Source: Ascidia mentula
Taxonomy: Eukaryota; Chordata; Ascidiacea; Phlebobranchia; Ascidiidae
Assembly: GCA_947561715.1 (NCBI GenBank)
Contig: OX387203.1
Location: forward strand, 7,998,001-8,062,000
Length of the DNA: 64,000 nucleotides
Direction: 5' to 3'
Shown here: piece by piece, positions 23,314-34,972 of the stretch
Numbering within the stretch: position 1 is the first letter of the stretch
How the letters are laid out: each line of letters opens with the position of its first letter
Made by a program: the position numbers and the translations under genes
The notes under the pieces: generated by a model
Database searches by the model: none
What the model was told of the DNA's origin: nothing
Seen by the model: the letters and a program-made list of their open reading frames with translations, nothing else

Positions 23314-26300
23314 ACCATTGCGCGAAGATTGACCTTTAACTGAACCTTTCTTTCGTCAACATGTTCCTTTATTTTGACCGCTGTCGATATTTGTATGCCA
23401 CTGCGTCTTGTATTATAAAAATGACCACACAGGAAAATAAACCGTTACCCATTTGAAGCAGCCAAAGATATAACGGTTTTCCGGTATCGTGTCTAATTTT
23501 TTTTTCGCGACATCGTCGTGTTGCAATTGCGGTCGTACATTTTTTTTAATAAACTTTGTGTCGTTTAACTTTGAATTTTAAGAGCGAAATGATTTGCTTC
23601 CAATACGCTGCATAGTTACTGTCCACACTGACATGGTTCAACGGAGTTTACTGTAATAGATATACGAGTTATTCGTGAAAATCAGTTGATGTTGAAATCC
23701 CATAGCAACAGGCGGTCTTAGTGTACTTAACAAACGCTAAACAAAATATTTACATAGCGTAACTCGGTTCCCTAACGTAATTACGATGACAATCTGCGGA
23801 AGAATTCAAATGTCGCGAAGCAGCAGTTCTCGTAGAATATGTAGAATTTGATTATTTTACAATATTGCTGTATATTTTGTTTTATCACCGAAACAACAAA
23901 CATATCTGTAACTTAGAAGCAGGGTTACTACCGACGTGGGCTTAAAAATAAGCAAGCTGCTTTTTGATGCCGAAATTTCGAATTTGTGTCAGAACTCTCT
24001 CCGATGTTGAGGATATTACTTATTTTTCGTCAGGTTGGCAGACCCTATTTTTAGGGTGGCCGGTTTGAAAACGTTCGGCACTGCGTCATACAACCCTTTT
24101 TCTGTATTTCATGAACAAGTAAGCACCTTCGAAGGAGAAACCCAAGCATGAAACCCTAAAGTAAGCACTTCGCTTAAAAATACGCGCATTTACATTTTCT
24201 AAAGCAGAAACCTCAGAAATGACTAAGGTCTATTGAATGCAATGGTTTTCAATCAGTCAAACCGTCAGGTTTTCTTTTTGCTAGTGGCGACGAGAAATAA
24301 ATTATTAATTTCCAATGCGTTAGTCATTAAAAATCAATGTAGCATGTTTGCAAACACAACATAGAGGATGACAGAAATCCAATACAACGTGTAAAATGTA
24401 CGTTGTAGGGATAAAAATACAAGTAATTATGTTCCAGTGTACATGCGCATAAATATTTCAAAATGGTTGGTTTCAGCATTTAAAATGTACAGATAATGGT
24501 CCGCCTACGTTTAAAACATGGCGTCCTTGTTTGGGGAGAATCGCCTAAGATCGATTGCGGGCCAACTGTTCAACCTAAAATTAGGCGGTTAATCCTGTTC
24601 GGTGGTTGCGGCTTAAGAAAGATGCTGTGGTATCAAGTGATTCATATCAATATGTTTATTATGTGTATCCATGTATCTGTGTATTTGTGTTTGGTACAAG
24701 GGCAATCGATTTTTTGAAAGCTTGACTCGCTCCGCAATAGCACACAAAACGTAACATATTTGATGCGATTGGCCACAACGAAAAGGTTTAGAATTTGTTT
24801 GCGACTTAAAAGTTAATGCAATTTGTTGTAAATAAAATAATTTCACGCAACTCTTTCATAGGTTGCATATTTTTTCTTGAAATGAGAAACTGTGCAAATA
24901 TATGTTACGCATACGCCTATACCTTCTGTTATCATGACTCTTAACCACGTATTTACTTTTTTCCGAGTCATGGACTCGACTAGAGGGTATTCGATTTCAA
25001 GTGCCCGCCTGTGCGTCACTGCGTTAGTTATCCGCGTTGTCGTGATCTCAACCACGGAACACCGCAAGTTCTTCGAATTGCTGTAAATTGAGATTTGAAG
25101 CATGAGTGGCCAAATTGGACGACACTGTTTTGTGAACCAACACACTGATAAGCTACCAGGGGCGGCTTGTTTAACTCGTTTTTGGACACTGTAATACGAC
25201 TTGAGACTCATACAAGTGAATCAAATCAAAACATTACAAATATTACAAGAGTGAAATTTTCTTGTTTTTTTACATATCATAGTTTTTTGGAGAAAAAATG
25301 GGCGCTGTCCTAACTTACTCTTTGTCAAGAACAAGAGTGAAGAAAAATTACACGCTTTCCTGGCATGTTTGTTCGTTAATGTCTATCAACACGACAACGA
25401 CTTCCCTTTGGTGACGAGGCGCTTCAACCGCAGCCTCGTTGTAATTAACCGTTGCTGCCACTCTTGCGGCTTCGAACTTAGGTTGTACAAGCAATACACG
25501 GTGGCTATCGACATACTAATATCACTGCAAAGAGGTTTATGCCAAGAGCTTAATCACTTCGCGTCGTAATGCACCTTGTTTGTTAATTTCAATAACTTGG
25601 AACTGAAAAAGTTTGAATATGGAGGCAATTTTATGTGGTTTGCGTTTTTTAGGCGTGATATATTGAGCGCTATATGGATATACTGTGATTCTGCAATCCC
25701 TGTTTGGCGTTATTTGTTTTATTAGAGATAAAAACAAACAAATAAACACGGCGTGCGACTTTCAAACAAGCCTCTGCAGCTTTATCAGCTTTGGGGAAAT
25801 ATACAGTTCAATCTCCACTCTCCAGTGTGATTTAAGTGGCATTTTGACACACAATTATGCATTAATACGTAAATATAGTCTGGGGTAGCATACTATCCTA
25901 AACCACAAGTAGATTGGTCGGTGGCGTTTATTATACAACGTTTATAGCAGCGACAATAACATGTCACAATATTCATGGGGTCGTATCATTTAACACTTAC
26001 AGCAGGAAGTCAGTATAAATGGGCTCTGCACGCCACAGCAAACAATGCCAGTTGGGAAGTCACAATGCTGCAACGCGGCAAATGCTGCACAGAGAAGCAA
26101 TAAAAGGAAACAGTTGGTATACCGGCACATGATACCCATCGGCAGCTGGATGCTACAGTCCTACATGCATATCAGTAACACCGCAGTGATATACATATCA
26201 ATAAGAACCCAGACAAAAAAACAAATACGGTAAAACCAGATGGCAAACACACCAGATTAGCTGTTTTTGGGCACAATTCAATAGAAAAAAGAACAATACA

Positions 26301-26628
26301 CTATACTGCTGTGAACTTAAATGCCGAACGAAATTGCAATAACCAGCAATTGGAATTTCTTGCGTATATCAAGTACAAAGAGAAACTAAATGCACAAAAC
26401 CTTGTACCAGTTACTGCGGCTTAAACATAACAGTTCAGTGGATAAAATTGTAAAAGCTTTACAATTCCTTATGGCATTTTTAAGATAGAAAAATTATTTG
26501 TAAACTAAGCTTACTAAGGGTGCCCAAATGGTACAAATTAACTGGAAAGAACACTGAAACATAAAAATGATGGTGCTGATGTAAGTTCAAACACTTATGC
26601 TGGAAAACAAATTTGTACATGCCTAACA
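23314..26628. other. Intergenic between membrane protein and JAK gene A
   Basis: Contains the 3'UTR of the upstream gene (poly(A) signal AATAAA 23548-23553) and presumably the 3'UTR of JAK gene A at the other end. A relatively GC-rich patch at 24960-25080 is open on both strands but shows no motif. No tRNA box A/B pair was found. Confidence 0.4.
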
Positions 26629-29600
26629 TTAATGTTCGTAAACCAACGAACTGAAGGATTCTTGCAAGGCATCAAATCGAATTCGTTCCTGTGGATTGTA
26701 TTTCCAGCACCTCATCATAATATCATAGACCGTCTGTGGGCAGTCAACTGGTTTGTTGAGCCTTTCGCCATCCTGGAGAATCTGACAGAGTTTGCCGATT
26801 TGCCCCAAACCCACACTTTTTTGGCTTGCATACTGCGGTGCAGCACCATAAGAAAACATCTGCCAAATGGTAACTCCAAAAGACCAGACATCAGATTCAA
26901 ATCGAAATGACCTGTCTGGAATTAGACATTCTGGTGCATACCACAAAGCGGGAAATTGGTCAAGACTTCCTCTGTAATATGACTCTTCTTCACCCAAAAC
27001 CCTGGACAGTCCAAAGTCAGAGATTTTCACATAAAGGTTTCTGTCAGAATCTTTATCGAGGAGTATGTTCCGCAAAGCAAGATCGCGGTGAATGAGGCGA
27101 TGTTCTTGCAGTGCTTGCATGCCCTCAGAAATCTGGCGGCAAAACTCATACAAATTGTAAAACAAGCTAACCAAGGGGACTCCAGATGATTTTTTCTTGC
27201 TCAAGTAGCTTTTTAAAGACCCACATGCAAGATATTCCATCACAATTCTCACAGAGGGAAATGTAACCCCTTTCAGCTTTACCACGTAACGGTGGTGAAT
27301 TTGTCGCATTGCCTGAATTTCATTGTACAAGTCATTTTTAGTCTGTGGATTGTTGAAGTTGCGTATTAGCGACTTGACAGCTACCTTCTCAATCTCCCCA
27401 TTGCGACATCGATCGTATTGGCACAAGTCCACATGGCCAAAATGACCCCTGCCAAGCTGTCGTATGTTCATGAGGTTCTGGTCATCGTAAACATCCAAAT
27501 CGGGCATTGGTTCTTCAGCGTCAACAGGACCTGGGTCATTGCTTTCAAATTCAAAGTCACTTGAAATTGCACCAAGTTCTTGCATGATGTGTCTGAAAGC
27601 GGGTCTGTTTTGTGGCCAAATGCTCCAGCATTTTTTCAATAGCTTAGCAACTATACCAAGCTCAGGCGCCAGTAGCATTCCTGGTAGAAGCACAGCAGAT
27701 TGGGTTCGATATGCCACCTTAAGTTCATGGGAAAGATCAAATGCATTATAAGGGCGCAGGACATTTATACTTGCAGACCAGTAACATATTTCGCATACTG
27801 TACTTGCAAAACTCCATTTATCACCATTGACAGTGGGGTTTTCAGTAGTAGGATCATAATCCACACTACAGTATTCATATGCCAGCCAAGGAGCACTAAG
27901 GGTCGGTTCCTTCAATATTTTTGTTTTGTGGCTGTATGTGACTGTCTTTTGGCATGTGCTGACACCAGGGTCACTTAACTTGATGAATGGATGGTCACCA
28001 TCGTGCTTTAAAAGAACATTTTTGCCTCGAATGTTTCCATGGGCACAACCTTTGTCTTCAAGGTAAGAGCAAGCATTTGAAAGCTGCCAAATAACAGACA
28101 TAATCCACTCAGTTCCAGGGTGCTCTCTATGGGTCTGTGCATATTTAGTTATGGAACCAAGAGGCACATACTCCAGAACAAGGTTGTTGCTCATTATGGT
28201 GCCCTTTAGTTGTACCACATGGATGTTTTTGTTCTTGCCATCACCATCCATCCAGTTGTTGAGCTGCTTAAATCTGATCATGGAGTCTTCAAATGACGAC
28301 TCTATTTGCTGTTGCTGTCCTGGGTGATCGCAGTCATAAACTTTCTTCACAACCACTTCATCACTTCTTTGGTCCCTCTTTGAATACAAGGTCACTTCTG
28401 TAAACCTTCCACCACCGAGGTGCTGCTGAAACTTGTATGCGCCCTGGGGAATGATAGTCATATCAGTAGGTGTAGGTAGTACATCCTCAATTTCATTAAT
28501 GTGGACTAATAGTGCATTGGGCTGTGCTACTGTTGGATAAACAAGCCTTGCCACATTGAATGGAAGTCTGAGGTCATTTTGGAATGGGTGCTCACATTCT
28601 TCTAACAGATCAGTCAAGCTTTCGCGTCTCATAAGATTATCATCTCCATATACACCAAATAGACCATCAGTTTTGACAATTTTGAAGTTTCGGACAATTA
28701 CTTCTCGATCTGGTGTGACATCCACAATGGTGTTGATAAAGTACTCATCATACTTCTCATAACTGCACCTGAGAAGGCAGTTCCCCACCTGTGGAGATGG
28801 CAGGCATTTTAGAACATGTACTGCAAATGCAGATGAAATAGGACCATGACATGACAAATCCAGCTGTTTAACCAATGAAGGCCTGCACACTTGCTTACAC
28901 AGGTAATGGTGGGAATCGACCAACAGATGATAGTATCCATCAATACATGTTGCAAGATTTTCTGCATCATTGAGGGATGGCATTACAAGAGAGAGCACTT
29001 CACCGCTCATGTGAATCAATGTGACAGTCCAGTGCCCCTGACTGTTGACATCCTTGAATGACAACTTGACATCAGCTATATCAGCAAACCTACACCATTT
29101 AGTGCCGCTAGCATCACTTTTGGAGTGTTTTACAATTTCAGAATAAGGACCAACAGATATTTTGTTGCATTCTTCTGGATTGTCAGACTTGGTTATCACT
29201 TCAAAAACCTCCATATTTTGAGAGCCAATTAATATTTCCAAATTCTTCAAGTATTTAACATGGAAATATAACGCACTTGAGTTGTTGTTTAGGCACTGCC
29301 TATATCTGGTTTCGAAATGCGTCACATAATGCCTGAATCGGTGCCTAATCATCATTTTTCTCAGCATATGTTTGGAAGACAGTCGATCACAATAAGTGTG
29401 TGACACTAATTTTTTCAAAGAGATGTGCCTTATAACAGACTGCAAATCCATTTTCAATTCACAAGCAAGTCTGAGTATGTCAAGGACAGCAATTCCCAAG
29501 TTAGCACTATCTTCATCCAACACATTAACAGAGAGTTTAAGCTTGCCTTCTCTAAAATCATCACGTTGTTGGTAGAACAAATACAGCAGTACTGCATCAT

Positions 29601-30048
29601 TCATAACATCATGCTTTCTGTTTTTCTCCACTGAGTAGCGGTAAGCAAGTTGCTGTTGACCAGAAGTGCCAGGACAGTCATTGGTAAAAATAAATCGAAC
29701 TCTAAATTCCAAACAAATGGGAGACTGGGAAGTTTTTCGAGTAACATACTCTGAAACTGTTAGTGCCAAATTCATCCATGATCCAGTGTCACTGTCTTTC
29801 AAACCGAATAAGGAAAGATATATAGGTGTAATGTCACATTTTTCAGCACACTTCACAAGGATTGCTTCCAATAATGATTCTGGCGATATCTGAATTGTGC
29901 AGTTTGAAAAATTTTGTAAATTCCTTTGGTAAGATGGTCCAACACAATCAGCTTTGGAATCTGGTTTGAACAGTTTTACATGAATGCTTAGCATGTGTCC
30001 ATCATCCATATCATTTAGTGGCATAAATAACTGTTTGCACCCATTCAT
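26629..30048 (-). CDS. JAK: Janus kinase, intronless copy A
   Basis: One uninterrupted frame of 1139 residues from ATG 30048 (family about 1100-1190). Order: FERM domain (about 10-370), SH2-like domain (HGPISSAFAV, LLRCS; about 385-490), JH2 pseudokinase (about 520-830) with HGNIRGKN in place of HRD and DPG in place of DFG, then JH1 kinase (about 860-1139). JH1 is intact: GRGHFG loop, VAVK lysine near 892, HRDLALRN near 987, DFG near 1011 and the tandem activation-loop tyrosines in EESYYRG near 1024. It should be a receptor-bound cytoplasmic tyrosine kinase of the JAK-STAT pathway. The frame is open to a TTG at 30060, but the first ATG is 30048, one base after an acceptor-like CTAAACAG, so a leader intron or trans-splice may lie there. 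No coding introns is unusual for JAK. It is a divergent tandem paralogue of gene B. Confidence 0.96.
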   Translation of the reverse strand: MNGCKQLFMPLNDMDDGHMLSIHVKLFKPDSKADCVGPSYQRNLQNFSNCTIQISPESLLEAILVKCAEKCDITPIYLSLFGLKDSDTGSWMNLALTVSEYVTRKTSQSPICLEFRVRFIFTNDCPGTSGQQQLAYRYSVEKNRKHDVMNDAVLLYLFYQQRDDFREGKLKLSVNVLDEDSANLGIAVLDILRLACELKMDLQSVIRHISLKKLVSHTYCDRLSSKHMLRKMMIRHRFRHYVTHFETRYRQCLNNNSSALYFHVKYLKNLEILIGSQNMEVFEVITKSDNPEECNKISVGPYSEIVKHSKSDASGTKWCRFADIADVKLSFKDVNSQGHWTVTLIHMSGEVLSLVMPSLNDAENLATCIDGYYHLLVDSHHYLCKQVCRPSLVKQLDLSCHGPISSAFAVHVLKCLPSPQVGNCLLRCSYEKYDEYFINTIVDVTPDREVIVRNFKIVKTDGLFGVYGDDNLMRRESLTDLLEECEHPFQNDLRLPFNVARLVYPTVAQPNALLVHINEIEDVLPTPTDMTIIPQGAYKFQQHLGGGRFTEVTLYSKRDQRSDEVVVKKVYDCDHPGQQQQIESSFEDSMIRFKQLNNWMDGDGKNKNIHVVQLKGTIMSNNLVLEYVPLGSITKYAQTHREHPGTEWIMSVIWQLSNACSYLEDKGCAHGNIRGKNVLLKHDGDHPFIKLSDPGVSTCQKTVTYSHKTKILKEPTLSAPWLAYEYCSVDYDPTTENPTVNGDKWSFASTVCEICYWSASINVLRPYNAFDLSHELKVAYRTQSAVLLPGMLLAPELGIVAKLLKKCWSIWPQNRPAFRHIMQELGAISSDFEFESNDPGPVDAEEPMPDLDVYDDQNLMNIRQLGRGHFGHVDLCQYDRCRNGEIEKVAVKSLIRNFNNPQTKNDLYNEIQAMRQIHHRYVVKLKGVTFPSVRIVMEYLACGSLKSYLSKKKSSGVPLVSLFYNLYEFCRQISEGMQALQEHRLIHRDLALRNILLDKDSDRNLYVKISDFGLSRVLGEEESYYRGSLDQFPALWYAPECLIPDRSFRFESDVWSFGVTIWQMFSYGAAPQYASQKSVGLGQIGKLCQILQDGERLNKPVDCPQTVYDIMMRCWKYNPQERIRFDALQESFSSLVYEH

Positions 30049-31681
30049 TCTGTTTAGCAAAATAATAGCATTATTGTATATTAATAATATTATGCTTCAC
30101 GCAAATTATAAGTTACAAACTGTCATTTCTCACAAATACATCTTCAAAATTTTAGCTAATGGTAATTACTATATACCTTTCAATATACATTTAGTTTGAT
30201 AAAAAAAAATTTAGCTGCCTATTAGCAATACAACAACATGAATTCCATTTGCAGAAAATATTTTGCCGTACGAACCGTAGCGATATCAGTTTTTCCAACG
30301 CTTGTTTATACAGAAAGGCCGAAAAGGTTTTAGTCTGCTAAACGCTGTCAGAAACTAACCCAAAGGTTAAACATGGCCTGCTCAACAGGGCAGAACACTG
30401 AGAATCTCAGACAGATTTCGACTGAACAGCGCTATCTCGCGATCACCGCAAACGCTATAGCATAACGACATTTTTTAACACAAAAACACACCTTGACTAA
30501 CCGAGGGTGGTTTGAAGACATTCATGTAAAACCAGTCTTCGTCTTGGATTGTTGTATTGTATTCTCTAAACCTAGAAATTTCAGAAGCATAATCACCAGG
30601 ATAGCAGAAATGCCTTTCCGAACGACCATCAGAAAAATAAACAGACAAAAAGCGGGACTAAAGTTTTGGTAAGTGCACGTTTTTTGTCTTTGTGACGTAA
30701 ATCATTTTATTGTTTTTAAAAAAACTCTTTTTCAATAGTATATCTATTGTGGGGGCTTATTGTGCATGGTAGTTGTTCTTAAAATAATCAACATTTTCAA
30801 CAGAGGGGCATTATGGTCCACTTCGCGCACCATTTTAAATTTCTGCATGACCCTTCTTTCGGTAATGTATTTTCGAAATGACCTCTGAGAAAGTAAACGT
30901 GCTTTTTTTGCAGAACAAGTAAACATAGTAGTTTATTGTATTTTACAAACGTTCATATTTTTCAAGAAAGTTCGTTAATGCTTTGCAGTTTTTCTTTTTC
31001 TAAATTTCTTTGAATGGTACGATTTACCTACGTTGAAAAAGTTAACTTTTTAATTAACAATTGCAAGTAGTGGCCTACTGGCTTTTAAGCTCAGTCACAT
31101 TGTGGGCGTCTGCCAATTTAACAGCCTAAACCCTGCTGGTGCAATAATCGCTTTGTCTGGTGTTTGCACAGCCAACGCAAACACGCCATGGTCTGGATGT
31201 GAAATGTGCACACAAACGCGGGGAACACTGCGGGGATTTACGTTCCTTTTGAAGAAAGTTTCGAAAGTTGGGTAAAGGGCTGCAAGATGTTAACGTTTGG
31301 TCAAATGGAGATCTGACGTCTTAAACAAAAAGATAATTTAGCCATTTTTTGCTGCATTGGAGGTTGCAGAATGCTACATAAGGATATGATCCCGACTATA
31401 ATTTGTTTTAAAAGCAACCTACGAAGTATTGTGCGGTGTTTTCACCCGACCCAACTGATAGAAAGTGTAGGCTACCATGATTTATATTTGCAGCACGAAT
31501 TGTATCAATTGAAAACACAGCGCATTGCGAAACTTGAAAACACATGCGAGTTAACTGAACAAAGTTGTTGCTTATCTTACGCAATATAGGCTCGCACAAG
31601 TACGGCGAGAATTTGGGAGCCGGATACAGCTACATTGTCCCAAAAATACGTCAACACTATCCATACAATAACGAGAAAAAA
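30049..31681. other. Intergenic between the two JAK genes
   Basis: Presumably the promoter and leader of gene A and the 3'UTR of gene B. No exon, repeat or TATA box stands out. Both genes point the same way, as in a direct tandem duplication. Confidence 0.45.
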
Positions 31682-34600
31682 TTAAATACGACTTATACGA
31701 TGGTTTAGGTTGAGTTTCTCTGCCAACACGGAAAATTCTTGCTGCAATTCACCAAACGTTGGCCTTTCATGTCGGTTAAACTTCCAGCAACTCAACATTA
31801 AGTAAAAAACTTCTCCTGGACAGTCAATAGGTTGCGGCAATCTATTACCACTTTGTAAGTAGCGATATAGTCTTTTAAATCTATTACGTCCGTGGAATTC
31901 CTTCGGTATGACGTAATTAGGAACATTGCCGTAGGAGAAAATTTCCCAAACGCAAACTCCATAGGACCAAACATCTGAGCTAGGATAGAATTTTGCGTAA
32001 TCTTCACATATGCTTTCTGGTGCCGTCCAATTCAACGGCAAAGTTTGGGAGTTGACTTGGTAGTATTCCGTTTCTTCAGAAAAATTGCGGGTCAAGCCAA
32101 AGTCGGAGATCTTTGCATAAAGACCCAAACCCGATGCATCTTTAGCTAGCAGAATGTTTCGGGTAGCTAGGTCTCGATGAAGAAGGCCTTTCTCCTGAAC
32201 TGCTTGCATACCTTCAGCAATCTGGCTCGAGAAATTGCAAAACAGAGAGTGCAACCCTGCCAACGAAACCCCTGAATTTCTTTTAGTTTTCAAATATTCC
32301 TTTAATGATCCATTTTCTAAGTACTCCAATACCAGTCGATACGACGGAAAGGTAACACCCAAAAGCGTGGTCACGTAACGGTGATCAACTCTACTCATGG
32401 CTTCCACTTCACTGTACACCTCCCTTCTTGATCGGTGGTTGAAAACGTTTGGAATAGATTTCACTGCAACCTGCAGTCGTTCTTCGCCATGTCTGTACTC
32501 GCACAGTTCAACGAGTCCAAAGCGACCATTCCCAAGCGGACGAATCGTAACCATGTTACTTTCTTCGAATATTTCCATGCTCGACATCGCGGGTTGTGAA
32601 ATTATTGGTTCATCTCCTTCTTCCGGTTTCTCATTGCCAAAACTTAGGGTGTTTGCACTGTCACTAATTTCCCGCATAATTTGTCTGAAAGCTGGCCTTG
32701 TTAAGGGCCTTACCATCCAGCAAGCTGTCAGCAAATCACAGAATCTACCAAAACCCTGACTTCTCAGCTCGGTTGGCAGCGGTAATACCTCTCCGTGAGC
32801 GTAGTTTTGAGTGAGTGTATACTCAAGTGTGCCCCATTTCCATATCTCACATACAGTGCTGGCGTAGCTCCATTTATCGCCGTTTATGGTTGGCTCGTTG
32901 CAAGCTGCCACTGATTGAGGGAAACAAAACTCATAGGCTAACCAAGGTGGTTTAAGGACAGGAACAATTACATTGTCTTTAGACTTTTGCGTGGTAACTC
33001 CGGGGTCACTCAGTTTAACAAAGGGATGAGTATAAGCCCGTTTAAGGAGCACGTTCTTTCCTCTGATGTTTCCGTGTGCGAACCCCTTCTCTTCCATGTA
33101 TGAACAAGCATGCGCCAACTGCCAATATACCGATAGAAACCAGCTTGTTTCTGGCCTTTCAGTATGATGGGTTGCATATAGAATTATATCCCCCAAAGGC
33201 ATGTATTCAAGTATTACGTTGTAGTGCATCATGGAGCCCATAATTCGGACCAAGTGGATGTTTCTATTTGCCTTCGTCGAGTCCGTCCAATCATTTATCC
33301 GGTAAAATGCGTTCATTGCGGTTTGAAACCTTCCTTGAAGAAAATTATTTTCCCAGTGTTCTTCAAGTTCGTACAATTGCTTCACGACCACTTTTTCAGC
33401 TGCATTTCTTTTCTTTGAGTGAAGCACGACGCAAGTAACTCGATTATCACCAATCCTGTGCATTGGAGTATATTCGTCCTGTGTTATTAGCGTCATATCT
33501 GTGGGTAACTTTGCAGCGGCTTCGTTGCCTCGCCTGGAAATCTCAACCATTAAAGGACTGGAAAATTTAACTGGGGGACTCATCAATGTAGGTTGATCGA
33601 GAAATTGTCTCTCTTGCTCATTTCCGCAAATATAGAACTTGCCATTTTCATTTAACGCTTTGGCCGCTACTACGTCAAGCTTTTCATTGAGCATGGCTAA
33701 AAAATACTCTTCATAATTTACGCTACTGCATCTTAGTACATTGTCACAAAAAATCGTTGGATGCGAAATACTTTTCAGAGCTCTTTGGGCGGCTGACAAC
33801 TGAATAGGACCGAAACATCGCTGATTCAGTTGCATTACCAACGACGGACGGCAAACCTTTTTACACAGGTAGTAGTGAGAATCGACTAAGAGGTGATAGT
33901 AGCCATCAATACACGAAGCCAAGCCCTCAGCTTCCTGTTTGTCAGAAAACTTGAACGATACTGTATCGCCGTTTACATGAACCAAAGTGACATTGTAACT
34001 CTCGTGCCCTTCACAAGAGCTTTCAGTCAGGTGTAGGTCAGCGATATCAGACAACTGACCCCATAAAGATGATGTGTCGCCTCTTTGTTCAGTTATACCA
34101 CAGTACGGCCCTACTTTAAGGCTTTCAGGTCCCTCTGTATTTTCAGAGGAAAGACTAAGAAATGTTTCACTATGGTCCAGTTTTAAGTACGACTCCAGGT
34201 ATCTGATGTACTCGAGGTGAAACATAACACGCGAGTCAAGCGACTCGGTAACCTTTGCATAAAGATCTGTTGATTGCTTTGTAAAGTATTTGAATCGTTG
34301 ATCGACCCACAGTCGGGCGAGATAGCCACGGCTTTTCAATTTGGAGTTGTATCTGGAGGAAAGTAAATTTTTCAAATCTACCTTACTTTTTACGGTTTGG
34401 ATATCACATCTCAATTCGCAACCCAGTCTGAAAAGATCAAAAACTGCAAGACCAAGATTGTTGCTTTCATCCTCGTTGGTGCCAGAAATATCAGGAGCTG
34501 TCGTCCTAAAATCTTCTCGGCGCTGGTGAAAAAGGTACAACAACGTTTTAGAGTCGTAAACAGGCCGACGGTCTTCTTTTGAGCCTGAAGTGCAGTACGT

Positions 34601-34972
34601 TGACAGCGGCCCTCGTCCCGGATTATCCGCTTCGAAGACAAAGCGAACACGAAATTCAAGCAGCATCACATCCGAGCTCACGGCATTGTTACCAATTTTC
34701 GCTTGCTCTTTGACAGTTCGATTTAAGTTTACCCAGTGCTGTGTGCGCAAGTCCTTTAGTCCAAAGAACCGCAAGTACACTGGCGTAATGCCACATTTCT
34801 TTCCGCACTCGATCAGAACACGTTCAAGATATGATTTGGAATCAACTGTTACAGAACGTATGGAAGAGTCTTTCAGCAATGTCTTGATCCCATCGGTACT
34901 GGGACATTGTAGCCAGCTTGTATCACATTTGAAGAGTTTGACATTAACCGAGACGGTGGTACTTGTTTCCAT
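31682..34972 (-). CDS. JAK: Janus kinase, intronless copy B
   Basis: One uninterrupted frame of 1096 residues from ATG 34972, starting METSTTVSVNVKLF, which lines up with the start of gene A (HMLSIHVKLF). The domain order is the same: FERM (KKCGITPVYLRFFGL), SH2-like (FGPIQLSAAQRAL, LRCSS), JH2 pseudokinase with HGNIRGKN and DPG, and JH1. JH1 has GNGRFG, VAVK near 838, HRDLATRN near 932, DFG near 957 and activation-loop tyrosines in ETEYYQ near 970, so it looks catalytically competent. The APE motif is preserved (TAPESI). The frame remains open upstream to a TTG at 34996, but the ATG at 34972 is the first usable in-frame start; an out-of-frame ATG lies just before it. Gene A lies about 1.6 kb downstream in the same orientation. 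The two differ throughout, so the duplication is old and both have been kept. Confidence 0.96.
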   Translation of the reverse strand: METSTTVSVNVKLFKCDTSWLQCPSTDGIKTLLKDSSIRSVTVDSKSYLERVLIECGKKCGITPVYLRFFGLKDLRTQHWVNLNRTVKEQAKIGNNAVSSDVMLLEFRVRFVFEADNPGRGPLSTYCTSGSKEDRRPVYDSKTLLYLFHQRREDFRTTAPDISGTNEDESNNLGLAVFDLFRLGCELRCDIQTVKSKVDLKNLLSSRYNSKLKSRGYLARLWVDQRFKYFTKQSTDLYAKVTESLDSRVMFHLEYIRYLESYLKLDHSETFLSLSSENTEGPESLKVGPYCGITEQRGDTSSLWGQLSDIADLHLTESSCEGHESYNVTLVHVNGDTVSFKFSDKQEAEGLASCIDGYYHLLVDSHYYLCKKVCRPSLVMQLNQRCFGPIQLSAAQRALKSISHPTIFCDNVLRCSSVNYEEYFLAMLNEKLDVVAAKALNENGKFYICGNEQERQFLDQPTLMSPPVKFSSPLMVEISRRGNEAAAKLPTDMTLITQDEYTPMHRIGDNRVTCVVLHSKKRNAAEKVVVKQLYELEEHWENNFLQGRFQTAMNAFYRINDWTDSTKANRNIHLVRIMGSMMHYNVILEYMPLGDIILYATHHTERPETSWFLSVYWQLAHACSYMEEKGFAHGNIRGKNVLLKRAYTHPFVKLSDPGVTTQKSKDNVIVPVLKPPWLAYEFCFPQSVAACNEPTINGDKWSYASTVCEIWKWGTLEYTLTQNYAHGEVLPLPTELRSQGFGRFCDLLTACWMVRPLTRPAFRQIMREISDSANTLSFGNEKPEEGDEPIISQPAMSSMEIFEESNMVTIRPLGNGRFGLVELCEYRHGEERLQVAVKSIPNVFNHRSRREVYSEVEAMSRVDHRYVTTLLGVTFPSYRLVLEYLENGSLKEYLKTKRNSGVSLAGLHSLFCNFSSQIAEGMQAVQEKGLLHRDLATRNILLAKDASGLGLYAKISDFGLTRNFSEETEYYQVNSQTLPLNWTAPESICEDYAKFYPSSDVWSYGVCVWEIFSYGNVPNYVIPKEFHGRNRFKRLYRYLQSGNRLPQPIDCPGEVFYLMLSCWKFNRHERPTFGELQQEFSVLAEKLNLNHRISRI

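Noticed and set aside
24843-25211. 122-codon minus frame and a possible tRNA-like GATTTCAA stretch.
   Set aside because: No paired A and B boxes, no cloverleaf, no recognisable protein.
30049-30060. JAK A start extended to TTG at 30060 (four extra codons).
   Set aside because: TTG is not a normal start in animals; the ATG at 30048 is the first proper one and has an acceptor-like AG directly before it.
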